A DNA stretch of 64,000 nucleotides, taken from NCBI RefSeq assembly GCF_001039355.2, contig NW_019776079.1:629666-693665 (forward strand), given 5' to 3'. Position numbers and translations under genes: made by a program. Positions 11,184-22,299 of the stretch are shown one piece after another; position 1 is the first letter of the stretch, and each line of letters opens with the position of its first letter. A model generated the notes under the pieces. It was not told where the DNA came from and ran no database searches. It saw only the letters and a program-made list of their open reading frames with translations. This DNA comes from Lingula anatina. Lineage: Eukaryota > Brachiopoda > Lingulata > Lingulida > Lingulidae.

Positions 11184-11625
11184 GGGACTAAATTTGAATG
11201 TAGAAATGGATTCGTTAACCATTGGTATGGGAAAAGTATGGGAAAATTGTTGTTTACTCCAGGAAAATTCATTTTTTGGCCAAAACGAACAGTTAGTATC
11301 ACTTTAATCTTTGAACGTGCCATACACCTCGGTTTGGGGAACCCAGAGACAATATTAATTTGGTTAAACAAAACAAACATTTCCCCCATTTTTTATATCA
11401 TGAGTTATACGACTTAATGCTTATGTAACCAACCTGCATGTATTAAACAATTCATGCATCCATGACACAGATTTTTTACACTTTTAAAAACTCCATATTC
11501 TTGAGTATCGAATTAAAAGGAAAAAATGTTCGTTTTGGCAAAAAAGGGATTTTTCTGGGATAAACGACGTTTTTCCCATACTTACCAATGGTGAATGAAT
11601 CCATTCTGACATTCAAAGTTAGTCC
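11184..11625. mobile_element. Foldback element with ~100-bp inverted arms
   Basis: The left arm (11184-11290) begins GGGACTAAATTTGAATG and contains ACCATTGGTATGGGAAAA and GCCAAAACGAAC. The right arm (11522-11625) is its inverted match, ending CATTCAAAGTTAGTCC. The centre has no coding capacity. The left end abuts an A-run that could be part of the insertion site. Confidence 0.8.
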
Positions 11626-11689
11626 ATGTTTTTTCTAAAAAGTTTTATTTTTGTAATAATCTATTAAGAGATTACATTGTATTACGGAG

Positions 11690-11841
11690 GTATAGTCATC
11701 TGTGAAGGTCACCGAGGTCTGATGACAAGCACAGATTCCAAAATAATTGCGATAACCTCTGTTTTGGTGGTAAAATGGAATTCATTATGTTTCTATGAGT
11801 TGTTTACAGTGTTTTTATTGTGAAATGTAAATCTCATACAA
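11690..11841 (+). repeat. Dispersed repeat, copy 2 of an inverted pair
   Basis: Full-length inverted match to 5041-5200 (see that entry). Ends near ATCTCATACAAA. Confidence 0.75.
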
Positions 11842-12138
11842 ACAGTTGTTCTCCCTCTCGTCTTAAAATGAAATTTGCACACACTCTGCATAGGTATATT
11901 CACAAAATCTTCTCAATTTGCCCATATGAATGAATGTTCTATATACCAAACAGATAATCTAAGTTACTAGTTATGTTAATGTGCATTCTCGCTAGAAGCG
12001 GTGAGATTTCGGATCAATATACAGCGTATTTGTATTGTGCGACATTTTAGCGCAGACGCATGTGGTATTGTTAATGTTTATACATATGAACGAGAAATAA
12101 GGTCATGCCAGTCCAATACCTTGTGAAAAGAAAGAAAT

Positions 12139-15002
12139 ATGTCGTCGCTGCCAGGTAGTTTTGGTAAGTTGACAGGTATCATAAAGGAAAACGGGACCTC
12201 CTTATTCAACATAGTGGTGATTCTTATCACATTTGGTGGTCAGGAGATCTTCAAGGTGGTCGTGTTCCAGTGTCCTTGTGTATGGCCGCAAAACGTCGTC
12301 TATGGCAGCCTGTTTCTGGCCGCGCCGGCACTCGGTCTTTTGACCATAGGTAAGGACTACCACGAAGAGTTAATGAAAAGAAACTGAAAATATCAGGTAG
12401 ATTTGAGTTATTCTAGAGGGCGTGGATTATTTCTAACTTCTGGCGTGGATATAGTCTGGGACTTGATGTTTTTGTGAATTACACAGTGCTGTTGGGGAGG
12501 GGCACTTTGCGGAACATTTTGCAATTAAATATAATAGATTCTCAAGGCACTGTGTCAATGACAATAGCATCAGTGATTTAGTCGTCATTTGAATATTTTT
12601 GCTAAGTTACACACTGAGGGAGAAGTACTAGTACTAGTACTAGTACTAGTAGATGGTGCTGCTGTTGTTTAATGGTCGACCACACCTGTGTCTTGTCTCC
12701 ATCAAATCATAAAAGACCCGTAAAAAAGGGGCTTTATTTCATTGTCGTTTTACTCTTTTATAACAGGTCTTGTGTTAAGTCGTGCTCTCACTCGCCTTAT
12801 TACGGGGTGCTGCAAAACCACGGTGCCATCTAAGGGTGCAGACAAGTGCTATCTAGTGTGGGGTGTCATTAGTCAAGCGTGTGTGGCGCCCTCTGCTTGG
12901 CTGTTTGTGGGTTTTTTAGATGGAAGGTATTATTATTATTATTGTTATTTCTTAATTAATGTCTCATATTCTATATTCTACATTACTCTCTCTTTCTTCT
13001 TGACTCTTCTTCTCTTCCCTCTCACTACCTCTCTCCCTCTTTTAAGAAAAAATATGAATATGAAACTGGTACTTGCCCTCGTGAGTAAGTGGTATTAATT
13101 GATATAGCCACAATACTGCAGTGTACATGTGTTTCTTGTGACTTGTATTGATTGGATATTCCCTTGAGTTTGAGTATATAGATTTCTTTAGATTATGCCA
13201 GTTTAAAGGCGATACAATTTAGACGTACATTAATATTGAAGGATAAATTGCAACGGATAATAATGATGCTACGAAAAATAATGATAACAGGTTGTAAAGT
13301 TTCGTCTCATCCTCTTCGTTAAAACACTTTTGGGTTTGCTGCCGAAACAGTGTTTTTCTTTTCTTTGGGATTTTTCTTAATTACAGCTTGTAGAGACCAG
13401 TACAATATTGCATTACAAATTCATATTATTAATGCTCAATGACCCCTATATAAATGACCCACCTTTACTTTTTCAAAGAATTGTCTGATACGCAAAAACA
13501 AAAACAAAAAATAATAAATAAATAAATAAACAAATAAATAATAAAAATAATAAAAATAAATAAAAATAAAATAAAATAAATAATCAAGAGGCAATGCTTC
13601 ACTTTTGTATATTCATCTAAAGCACAATTGTCGCTTTTTCATTTTAGCTATTATTCGTGTGCTAAACATCAATTTCCCTGTTCAAAAAATGCTACCGAAC
13701 TATTAAAGCATGAAGCTCTGAAATCCGAGTCCCAGATGATTTCGTGGTGTATTCTTGTAGGCGGGGTGGCAACAGCTCTGACAGGTAAAGGAGAGATATT
13801 ATTGCGAATGTAATATATTCCACTGTATCTTTTATCTTTTACATTTACCTAAATGCACAATTATAATTTGTTATGACAACAAAATTAGGTACATAATTTG
13901 TAATTTAATTTTTTTAAGTTAAAAATTAAAGTGGTCCTGGTTTTCAGAATAGACAATATTCTCTTGAATATTGTCTATTTGGCAGTATGATCTCACCTGG
14001 CCGCTGGTCGCTTGGTCCCCAAGGAGAGGTCACAGCATTGCATGACTGCCCTGTACAATGCGATTTTCTCAATATTTTGTATTTTTTCTGTATTTTAAAG
14101 GATTCTTAGTCCAGAGAAGTTGTAGCCGGTTCACATGGCACCAATATCTGTACGAAGAGCTGTACGAAGAGTATGAGATAACAGAATATGAGAGTGAAGC
14201 CAAGGTAATAGACACATAACACCCTGTATATTATAACATAGTATTTAACGATTCAAGTCCGCTTACTTTCCACCCTTACGCTACGAAACAGGGTCTGGCT
14301 ATATTCAGTTAAGAGAGGTGGGAGATCCATACAGTTATACTCAATTCAATCTTAATTTCAAAATATTAAACATACCCCCTTGTTAACACAGACTTAAGTG
14401 TTTGTCTGGATATATATATGTTATTCGCCCTCAGAAAAAAGAAATGTATTAGGCGATGGGTACCTCCCCTCACTCAACATCGTCTTGTCAGATGATCATG
14501 AGAATCATACACTGTATAACACGGAATGAGCAATGATGTATAGGGCTGTCAGGCTCAGCACAATGATTATTCATGAAGAGACTTGGAAAGATAAATCAAA
14601 CACCTTCATTTGAAACGCCTAAACAATATTCATAGTGTATGAATGAAAACCCAAACGTACTGGATTATTCATAAGCAGTAATTTTGTCGCATATACATGG
14701 AAAATAGACAAGTTTACGTTGGCTTCGCAACATAATATACATGTAAGCTAAGGTGCCACATGACCACTAACAACTCAATTATTTTACAGAAACGAGCCCA
14801 AGCATTAGCGAAAGTAAATGTCGCAGTCTTTATGGACTTAGAAGAACGAAGCAAGATAGACTGGGACACCATATCTACTGTGCCATCACAGGAACCAATT
14901 GATCCTAATGAGAAGAAAGATCCCCTGATAACATCTCTCCAGCGGTGGGTCCTGCATCACCCTCCAGAAGATAAAGAGAAAGAGGAAGAAACACCCACGT
15001 GA
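12139..15002 (+). CDS. Calcium homeostasis modulator (CALHM) family channel
   Basis: Five exons: 12139-12349, 12767-12926, 13648-13784, 14101-14204 and 14790-15002, giving 274 aa with all phases closing. CALHM proteins are large-pore plasma-membrane channels, voltage- or calcium-gated in characterised members, passing ions and ATP. Seen here: a first hydrophobic helix, the family CPC cysteine pair at residues 45-47, YGSLFLAAPALGLL in TM2, the LLDG-YYxCA-like segment (residues 120-129, Cys128), and a TM4 block followed by a WHQYLYEELYEEYE helix. The charged C-terminal tail ends EEETPT. In CALHM structures the CPC cysteines pair with cysteines such as Cys128 and a later one. Length is slightly below the vertebrate 309-346 range. 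Which CALHM paralogue it equals cannot be said. Confidence 0.9.
12624..12651. repeat. Self-complementary (ACTAGT)n microsatellite
   Basis: Between four and five tandem copies of the palindromic hexamer AGTACT/ACTAGT in CALHM intron 1. Each unit is its own reverse complement. Confidence 0.85.
13503..13584. repeat. A/T-rich simple repeat (AAATA)n
   Basis: Low-complexity run of AATA, AAATA and AAAATA units in CALHM intron 2. Confidence 0.8.
13948..13979. repeat. Perfect 14-bp inverted repeat in CALHM intron 3
   Basis: AATAGACAATATTC and GAATATTGTCTATT are exact inverted copies separated by TCTT. A GC-richer block (about 13980-14060) follows. No RNA gene could be assigned. Confidence 0.8.
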
Positions 15003-15053
15003 AATTGAGTAACAGGCTTATGATATGTTTTCTCAAATGTGCTTCAGGTTATG

Positions 15054-15085
<32 letters not shown>

Positions 15086-16546
15086 AAACTCAAAAANNNN
15101 NNNNNNNNNNNNNNNNNNNNNNNNNNNNNNNNNNNNNNNNNNNNNNNNNNNNNNNNNNNNNNNNNNNNNNNNNNNNNNNNNNNNNNNNNNNNNNNNNNNN
15201 NNNNNNNNNNNNNNNNNNNNNNNNNNNNNNNNNNNNNNNNNNNNNNNNNNNNNNNNNNNNNNNNNNNNNNNNNNNNNNNNNNNNNNNNNNNNNNNNNNNN
15301 NNNNNNNNNNNNNNNNNNNNNNNNNNNNNNNNNNNNNNNNNNNNNNNNNNNNNNNNNNNNNNNNNNNNNNNNNNNNNNNNNAAAAAAAAAAAAAAAAAAA
15401 AAAACCAACGGTACCTCAAATACCAATGGCCTATTTATGAAGATGATTTAACAATGATTTCCCTTTTATGTGTGATATTTGAAAGTACAATTTACAATTA
15501 TCATATTATGTACGTTAGAGAAATACAACTCAGAGACGAGGACTAAAGAGGAAATTAAAGCTACTGTGAAAAGTGCCGGGTTCTCATGCAAATGTTCGGT
15601 CTACATTATATATCTAGCCGAGTTAAGGAGTCCTTGCCATTGCCTGAAGGATTGTATGTTATGTTTTACTGTGAAACCTCGACCACCTCTCTTAAGAAAT
15701 GTCAAAAAGAGCAACATCTGCTACTTTATATATCGAAAATACACAAGCATTTTAGCTTATTCTCTCTTTTTATTGTGTAACGTAACAGGCTAAACCATGT
15801 CTTCCCATGAGGTTTTGATGGTTTCGGATAGGATGGATATATTTATGTCAGTAGCCAAAAAATGTAGACATTATGTTGCAAGACAGATGAGTGAAAGAAT
15901 CTATATGAAATATGCTGCAAATATTTTATTTGTTATTGTAGGATTTTGAGGAGAAATGTCACTTAATTGTGTCAAACACCATAAAACATCTCACCTAGCA
16001 CATTCCGTGCAAATATAAAGCCTCTTCGTCTTCATCATTTACATCACTGTCTAGGCCTCATTAGTTTCTTTTAGAAAAAAATTCAACCTGCATGCAAATT
16101 TGTTTTCTTTTCATGCTTTGTCCATTTTATAAATGTTTGAATAAATTGTAAATTAGCAGAGACATTGCAGAATTTTTTCACATCGGAACTCATTCACTTG
16201 GATGTAACTCAACTCCTTTTGGCAACGATTTCATCAGTGCATATACTTTTTTAATAAATGATGTATTTTGTTAGACACGTTTGTCAGTAGATTCAAGCTT
16301 GTTTTCACAAAAATATTTCAATGCACGCTTCACAACATCACCAGCCACATGCGTATCCTATTACATTTTGTCAAAGTCAACTCATGTTGGTATTTTACTT
16401 TCTAAAGGAAACGTTGGGCGCCTATGTTATCCAGTTGTTGATACCTGATATTTGATTCAATACTATAATATATTTCTTATATATTGGTCGGGGCTAAAAT
16501 CAATTACAAAGGATTAATCTGTGGAAAGTGAAGTATAAGCAAAGGG
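15003..16546. other. CALHM 3' flank with an assembly gap
   Basis: A poly-A tract (15054-15084) leads into 285 unresolved bases (15097-15381), and poly-A resumes on the far side. This is therefore a collapsed or unsequenced simple repeat. The rest has no supported coding frame; apparent ORFs across the gap are poly-A and N artefacts. It probably includes the CALHM 3' UTR. Confidence 0.6.
16140..16145 (+). terminator. Candidate polyadenylation signal for CALHM
   Basis: AATAAA about 1.1 kb after the stop. Nearer variants may exist in the unresolved gap, so the assignment is tentative. Confidence 0.3.
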
Positions 16547-17307
16547 GATTCAGGTCGCTGAAAACATTTTATTGATGCTTTATGCGTTTTCTAAACAACA
16601 ATAAAATCTAACAACAAAGGTTTCTGATTTTTGATCAAAACATGGGTAATGGGCAGTGATTCACCGAATCCAGGCTACAACAACAGTTATTAATTGATCG
16701 CTACTGCAGGCGACAACAATGGCCCCCTAGCAACACGTGACGCTACTAGTTCCCCTCTTTCAGCATGTGCATTTGCCGTTGTAATTGATCCTTACATCCT
16801 CGCAACGCGACAGTCGGCACATACAGGGAGTAGCGAGTGGATGGGACGTTGAGTTGGCAGGTAAGTTGGTGGTTTATCGAAAAATAGCGACACCAAAGGT
16901 ACTATAAAGTCCTTTCTGCCACTTTNTGATTCAGGTCGCTGAAAACATTTTATTGATGCTTTATGCGTTTTCTAAACAACAATAAAATCTAACAACAAAG
17001 GTTTCTGATTTTTGATCAAAACATGGGTAATGGGCAGTGATTCACCGAATCCAGGCTACAACAACAGTTATTTAATTGATCGCTACTGCAGGCAACAACA
17101 ATGGCCCCCTAGCAACACGTGACGCTACTAGTTCCCCTCTTTCAGCATGTGCATTTGCCGTTGTAATTGATCCTTACATCCTCGCAACGCGACAGTCGGC
17201 ACATACAGGGAGTAGCGAGTGGATGGGACGCTGAGTTGGCAGGTAAGTTGGTGGTTTATCGAAAAATAGCGACACCAAAGGTACTATAAAGTCCTTTCTG
17301 CCACTTT
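16547..17307. repeat. Near-identical ~380-bp tandem duplication around a single N
   Basis: 16547-16925 and 16928-17307 agree almost base for base, with a single-base indel in TTAATTGATC and a G/A change in CAGGCGAC. They are joined by one unresolved base at 16926. A duplication meeting exactly at an N suggests an assembly join rather than a biological repeat. Confidence 0.85.
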
Positions 17308-18131
17308 TGCGAACCTTTGGTATATATTGACACAGATGAGTTTTGCATAATTTTTTCATGTTGGTCGCACAAGCTGGTGTCGTTTTACACGGGGCTAACG
17401 CCACCTTCGGTTATCGTGTCGTCTGCATCCTTAACTTTGGCAGCTCTAGTTGATAAACGGATGCAATCCAACCGATAGTGACAGCAAACATTGCACTTAG
17501 TACTATCACGAAATATCAAACTTGTCGTGGCCTACATCCATCGTACCTTATATTAATTCCCAGAGTTCCATTTTTAACAGAGATGCTTAAAGACGTAAGG
17601 GTATATATGTCAGCTATTTTCTCGTTTTATTCGGTCTTTGGTTGCTACTTATCTAAGTGGAGGAAATTCTACTCGCTCTGTGGTGGTCTCTAACTGTCTT
17701 CGAGGCATTCCGTTCGCAAATAGGCAAAATGAACGAGCCCTTTTCCTCAACAAACAATTTTATGGTGTTATATTGTATTGAAAATAGGATAAATTGACCT
17801 GCACTCGTTAATGGGGAAACTGGGTGTATTGGATTACTTTGCTAAAAAAGAAACTTTGTTCACCAGTATTCAGTCTCCTTTGTTGATCGCATAGGTTTAT
17901 GTTTCCAAAAAATATGACTCCAACATTTTGTAACCTTTTTTATTCATACCGTTTTACGGAATCATAGGTTTGTTACGCCACCTAGCATCATTTTAATTCT
18001 AGAGGTTATTTATACCGAACATAATACAGATTCTATATTTTACAGATAAGCCAAGCTGAATACCATCCCCAGTGTCACAGCATCGGATGCTCTCTTAGTT
18101 CTGAGAACAGTTGTATACTAATCCACAGAAA
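17308..18131. other. Gene-free stretch upstream of the 230-aa gene
   Basis: No coding frame with support. Likely contains the promoter and 5' UTR of the gene starting at 18132; no core element is obvious. Confidence 0.4.
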
Positions 18132-20327
18132 ATGAGGGAGCTCTCTGCAAGATTTCCACCCGTATTTGCCTCGGGAAAATCAACAGCGGGTAACAGAGGT
18201 ATTTCACTTTCAAGTTCTTTTCATTTTTTTTTAATTCTACGCGTTTCCCATATGATTTAGATAACTTGGGTAAAGTTGAACTTGCATTAAAGTTTTTTAT
18301 TTTTGTTTTTCATCTCGTAACGAAGATAGTATTGATTGTAATGATAGAGGAGAGAATTTTCATATCGAAGTTCAATGAATGGTTTTCGATCAAGGCCGTT
18401 TCTGAATTGTGTCACTAGATCATAGATGACGCATACCTACTAAGGGAAAGAGCAAACGTCCAAAGAAGAAACTACGCTGAAAATACGTCTTTGCATGTCA
18501 ATGACAAAATGTGATTGGAAAAGTATATCATTACAAGAATATTTGTTTTTGTACTGAATTGTCCTGAGGGGCTATTAACGCAACTACTCGGTATAAATGA
18601 AATATTGTAAAAGTATTCGCTACTGAACTGATATGATATGACTGGCGCAGTTGAAAAGGTACTTCTAGCTGATAACGTGAAAATAAAACGTAATATAAAT
18701 CTATAGTTGAAGAACTTGGGACATGAGGGTGCTTATTTTTGGTTGAGGATATTGGCATTATTTAACTAGATAGAGCATCTTGTTTTTATTCTTTTTATTC
18801 AATTAAAGCAATTAAATTGCGTGTATCCAAGCAGTTTTTTTCTCGACAACAATTCGTCAGATCTTAGATTTACCGCATATATAGAAAAATCTTTTTCATA
18901 AATTTTCAAATTCTAATATTATTGAGCAAGAAATTGAATGGAAATTGATTGAAAGGATTATGTATGACTGGAAGTGTTTGGTGTTTATAAAAAGGGATAC
19001 AAATAAACTTTTAGTAGAGATTTTTGATTGGCGCACATATCAAACACGACTTGTGTACAGTGTCCTTACTGAATCTTTAAGACAACAAAGGATATACTGT
19101 GTAGGAAAAGGATATTGATACATCAGCAATGAATTGTAGGATCGTGACTGGTCTACTTAGATACATAGATATGTAAAGCTATAGACGGCCTTTGACATAA
19201 CCAGTCACAATAGGGGCGCTCGCATAGGGCGGGAAAAGAAAAATATTGTTATAGCACAAGTGCATAGTTCAATTTACATGTATATAAAACAGTTACAAAA
19301 ATAATTTGACGAATCTTTTAACTTTTGTCAAATAGCTATGAAACAGTGTCTCACTAGTCGGGACGCGTTGTTACTACAACATGTTTAACGGAATACGTAA
19401 AAAAAAAAAATACAAGACCTATTACAACAGGTAATAAAACTCCATGAACCAAAATCCTATTTATCAGTCTGAATTTTTTAGATAACGAACCTTATCATTC
19501 TTTCAGGAGACCAGTATGGCAGACCCCACAGGTCTTACAGACCCACACATGCTTACGGGTCCTCTCCAGTTCGCCTATTCCAGTTACCAAACAAACGTGC
19601 CCCTGTATCGAAATTACCGACCAAGGCAGTGGAGGACATGGCGGCATCTCGCTCCAAAAGTGCGATGTTGTCTCGAAGAGAGAAAATAGCGACTCCGAAG
19701 CGAGATGTACAGTCCGCTTGCGAGGTCAGACAGACTCCGGCGCCTGCAGAGGTGATGCCCAGTGTTCACACTCCCTCGTCATACAGTCCAGAAGGATATC
19801 GCCACAACGACAGAACATCCTCACCGAGTCCGGAGGAATTTGAACAGAGATATCAAGAATCGCTGAGAATTCATGGTTGGCGGGCTGAAGTGCATGGAAG
19901 TCCTTTAAAGTAAGGAAATCATCTGAGAGCAATTAATTAAGTGTAGAAACTAATTTCTATGAAAATGTAAATTCTCAAGTGACTAATTTTCCCTTTTAAA
20001 GGAACATTATTAGAACAGACCGTTGCCGGTTAGCTATTAATTAATTAATTAGTTAATTAATTTTTCTATTGTATTTTCCTATAAGGCTATTTTTAACATT
20101 CCAGACCAGTCTATAAGGGACCTAAAATTTCAACAGAGGTGAAATCACTTATTGCCAGAAAACCGCCACCATTCCAGTTCCATTTCCGGAACGACAACAC
20201 TTACTTCTACCATACGATACCACCCAAACTGAACAGCTATGTTATTCACCCAAACTTCTTCTCGGAAAGGATTGCCGAAAGGCAGATTGCCCATTACAAA
20301 AAGCCAATAGAATACGTCTGGGCGTGA
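18132..20327 (+). CDS. Unrecognised 230-aa protein, basic and proline/serine-rich
   Basis: Three exons: 18132-18198, 19507-19909 and 20105-20327, phases 1 and 2, with standard splice sites, giving 230 aa. I do not recognise it. The N-terminal two thirds is rich in Arg, Pro and Ser and looks disordered (for example SKSAMLSRREKIATPKR). A better-ordered C-terminal part contains FQFHFRNDNTYFYHTIPPK and IHPNFFSERIAERQ, ending EYVWA. There is no signal peptide or membrane segment. The short, aromatic, Pro/Tyr-rich C-terminus is reminiscent of small axonemal microtubule-inner proteins, but that is an impression only. The long first intron (18199-19506) holds no other gene. Confidence 0.75.
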
Positions 20328-22299
20328 CGGCTGACACAGGACTTTTTATTTATATAACAGTAGAGTGAGACATGATCTTCATTTCTGCGCTGACTTGGTT
20401 GAATCAGCGCGTTACTTGGCGTCGTGGCAGAAATGAGGATAAAAAAATCTCACATTAGACCCAGGTAGTCAATAGCTGGTTAGCAAATAAACATTGACCC
20501 TGGCTTCGTTGTTGCTCCCGTATGGTCTTATTACTGGTAGACCTGCTGGGTTTTGGATTCAAGGGCAATTATATCATCTGTCCAAATAAGCTTGTAACCG
20601 CTATGTCCCGAAAGCTACATACTTACATGTGAAGAAATTCTAAGAATTAAGCGACAGCAATTTATCAATTGAAAAAGCTAGCATGTTGAGAGCAAAGGAT
20701 GATGGGTATTTAAGTGAACACCGAAAAAAAAAACAGGTGTGTTTATGTCTCTTGTAACCATGTAGATGAATGTGTAATGCTTGAAACTAACTTGGAGTTG
20801 ATGCGGGTCTTCAACCAGATTAATATTCTTTTGATTGTAACCTCCAAGTGCCACTGACAATCATCACAATGATATGGAGTCATATATACATTTAAATGTC
20901 AATATCGTGTTTTTTCTAGTTTTTCTATTAATCAACATTATTTGGAAGAGTTATAGATAGCAACTTTTTTCGACAATCAAAAAAAAATTTCAGGAATTTA
21001 TACATATTATTCTGAACAGTTCAGACTGATTATTCCAGCGCCTTGTGTACTGATAAATAATATTACTTGACTCAGATATAACACAGCTGCTAAAAATATA
21101 CCATCGACAATCAGTTATAAGTTGTGGAGTGATTTACAAATCAAGTCATAGAGCAGTACTGTACATCCTTTTTATTGCTCAAGTTTTTATACTGAAAATT
21201 AAGACATTAAAGTCACAATCAAATAAACCTCGTGTACAAACTTTCACTATATTCTTTGTTTTCAATTTCATATATACAGAATCCAAAATATGCTGCCATC
21301 AGCAAAAACAAATAATGATTTATGGGTTTCGTATCTCCTTATCGCGATTATTCACTACACGCAAATACTTAATGCCTTATACCAAAAAGGTTTCAATCTA
21401 TAAAACATACTCTAGGACAAATGTTAGGTAGGAATTCCAAACATTTTCTTTTAGTCGAAATTCTGAACATATATTTATATTCTTTTCTACAACGATAAGT
21501 GACATCTGATCTGTACAAGAAAACAGTTGCGATATTAAACAATCTGGGTCATCTAAAATGAAGCGTTATTATACAATGGAAAATAATTCCTGGGTGCGTA
21601 ATATTTGACCAACAAAAGTAAAAGTATTAAGTTAACGATCCCAGCCACACCGCCTACATGGGTGTTGACATTGTTTCATTAACTACTAGATGTCTTTTGC
21701 AAAACATACTAATATTCTATCTACAATTTACAAGGTTATCTGAGTATCCTCTACAAGATGAAGTCATTATTTCCATACTATGAAATATGCTTTTTGTTGT
21801 AAAAATATTGATTTCTGTACAGCTTTTCTACAATGTGTCAGAGCATGTAAAAAAAAAACGCACTACTCTTTGCAAATCCGCTCTCAACTTCAAGTTTTTT
21901 CTACCGGGCACACTAATGGTGTACATTATAGTTAGATATGCGTACTCAAGTCTATCATGCCTGATATATAAAAAAAATTCAGACTAAACCAGTAAAATAC
22001 GATAAGTCAAACGGCAGTAAAATGCAAATAGTTTATGATATCGATATATATATTCAACGTATGTTTGAAATCGTCACTAAAACATAAGTTTTTCATTTGA
22101 AGGCACTAAAATAAACATGTTTCACATGCACATCACAACCATAAATGCACTGCGTTCAGTTCTTGTTTTCATTCCAAGAACTTCTTTGCAATGGGTTATA
22201 TGGAATAGTTTATCTAAAATTGTCACTAAAAGCACTGTTTGAATAGTTGAACACTCAGCTGATCTTGTATTAAAAGTCAATTCCTGATATAAAACGTGT
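20328..22299. other. Convergent intergenic stretch and probable 3' UTR of the minus-strand gene
   Basis: About 2 kb between two convergent genes. It is AT-rich, with no coding frame supported by splice sites or content. A minus-strand AATAAA lies at about 21172-21177 and could end the transcript of the gene finishing at 22300. Confidence 0.45.

Noticed and set aside
13980-14065. Resemblance to the start of U1 or U4 snRNA (CACCTGGC, GGCAGTAT)
   Set aside because: Only a few bases match and the order of conserved elements is wrong.
14999-15451. ORFs on both strands spanning 15.0-15.45 kb
   Set aside because: They consist of poly-A/poly-T codons and unresolved bases across an assembly gap.
19726-19932. 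Minus-strand ORF opposite the second exon of the 230-aa gene
   Set aside because: Shadow of the spliced plus-strand exon; no start context or content.
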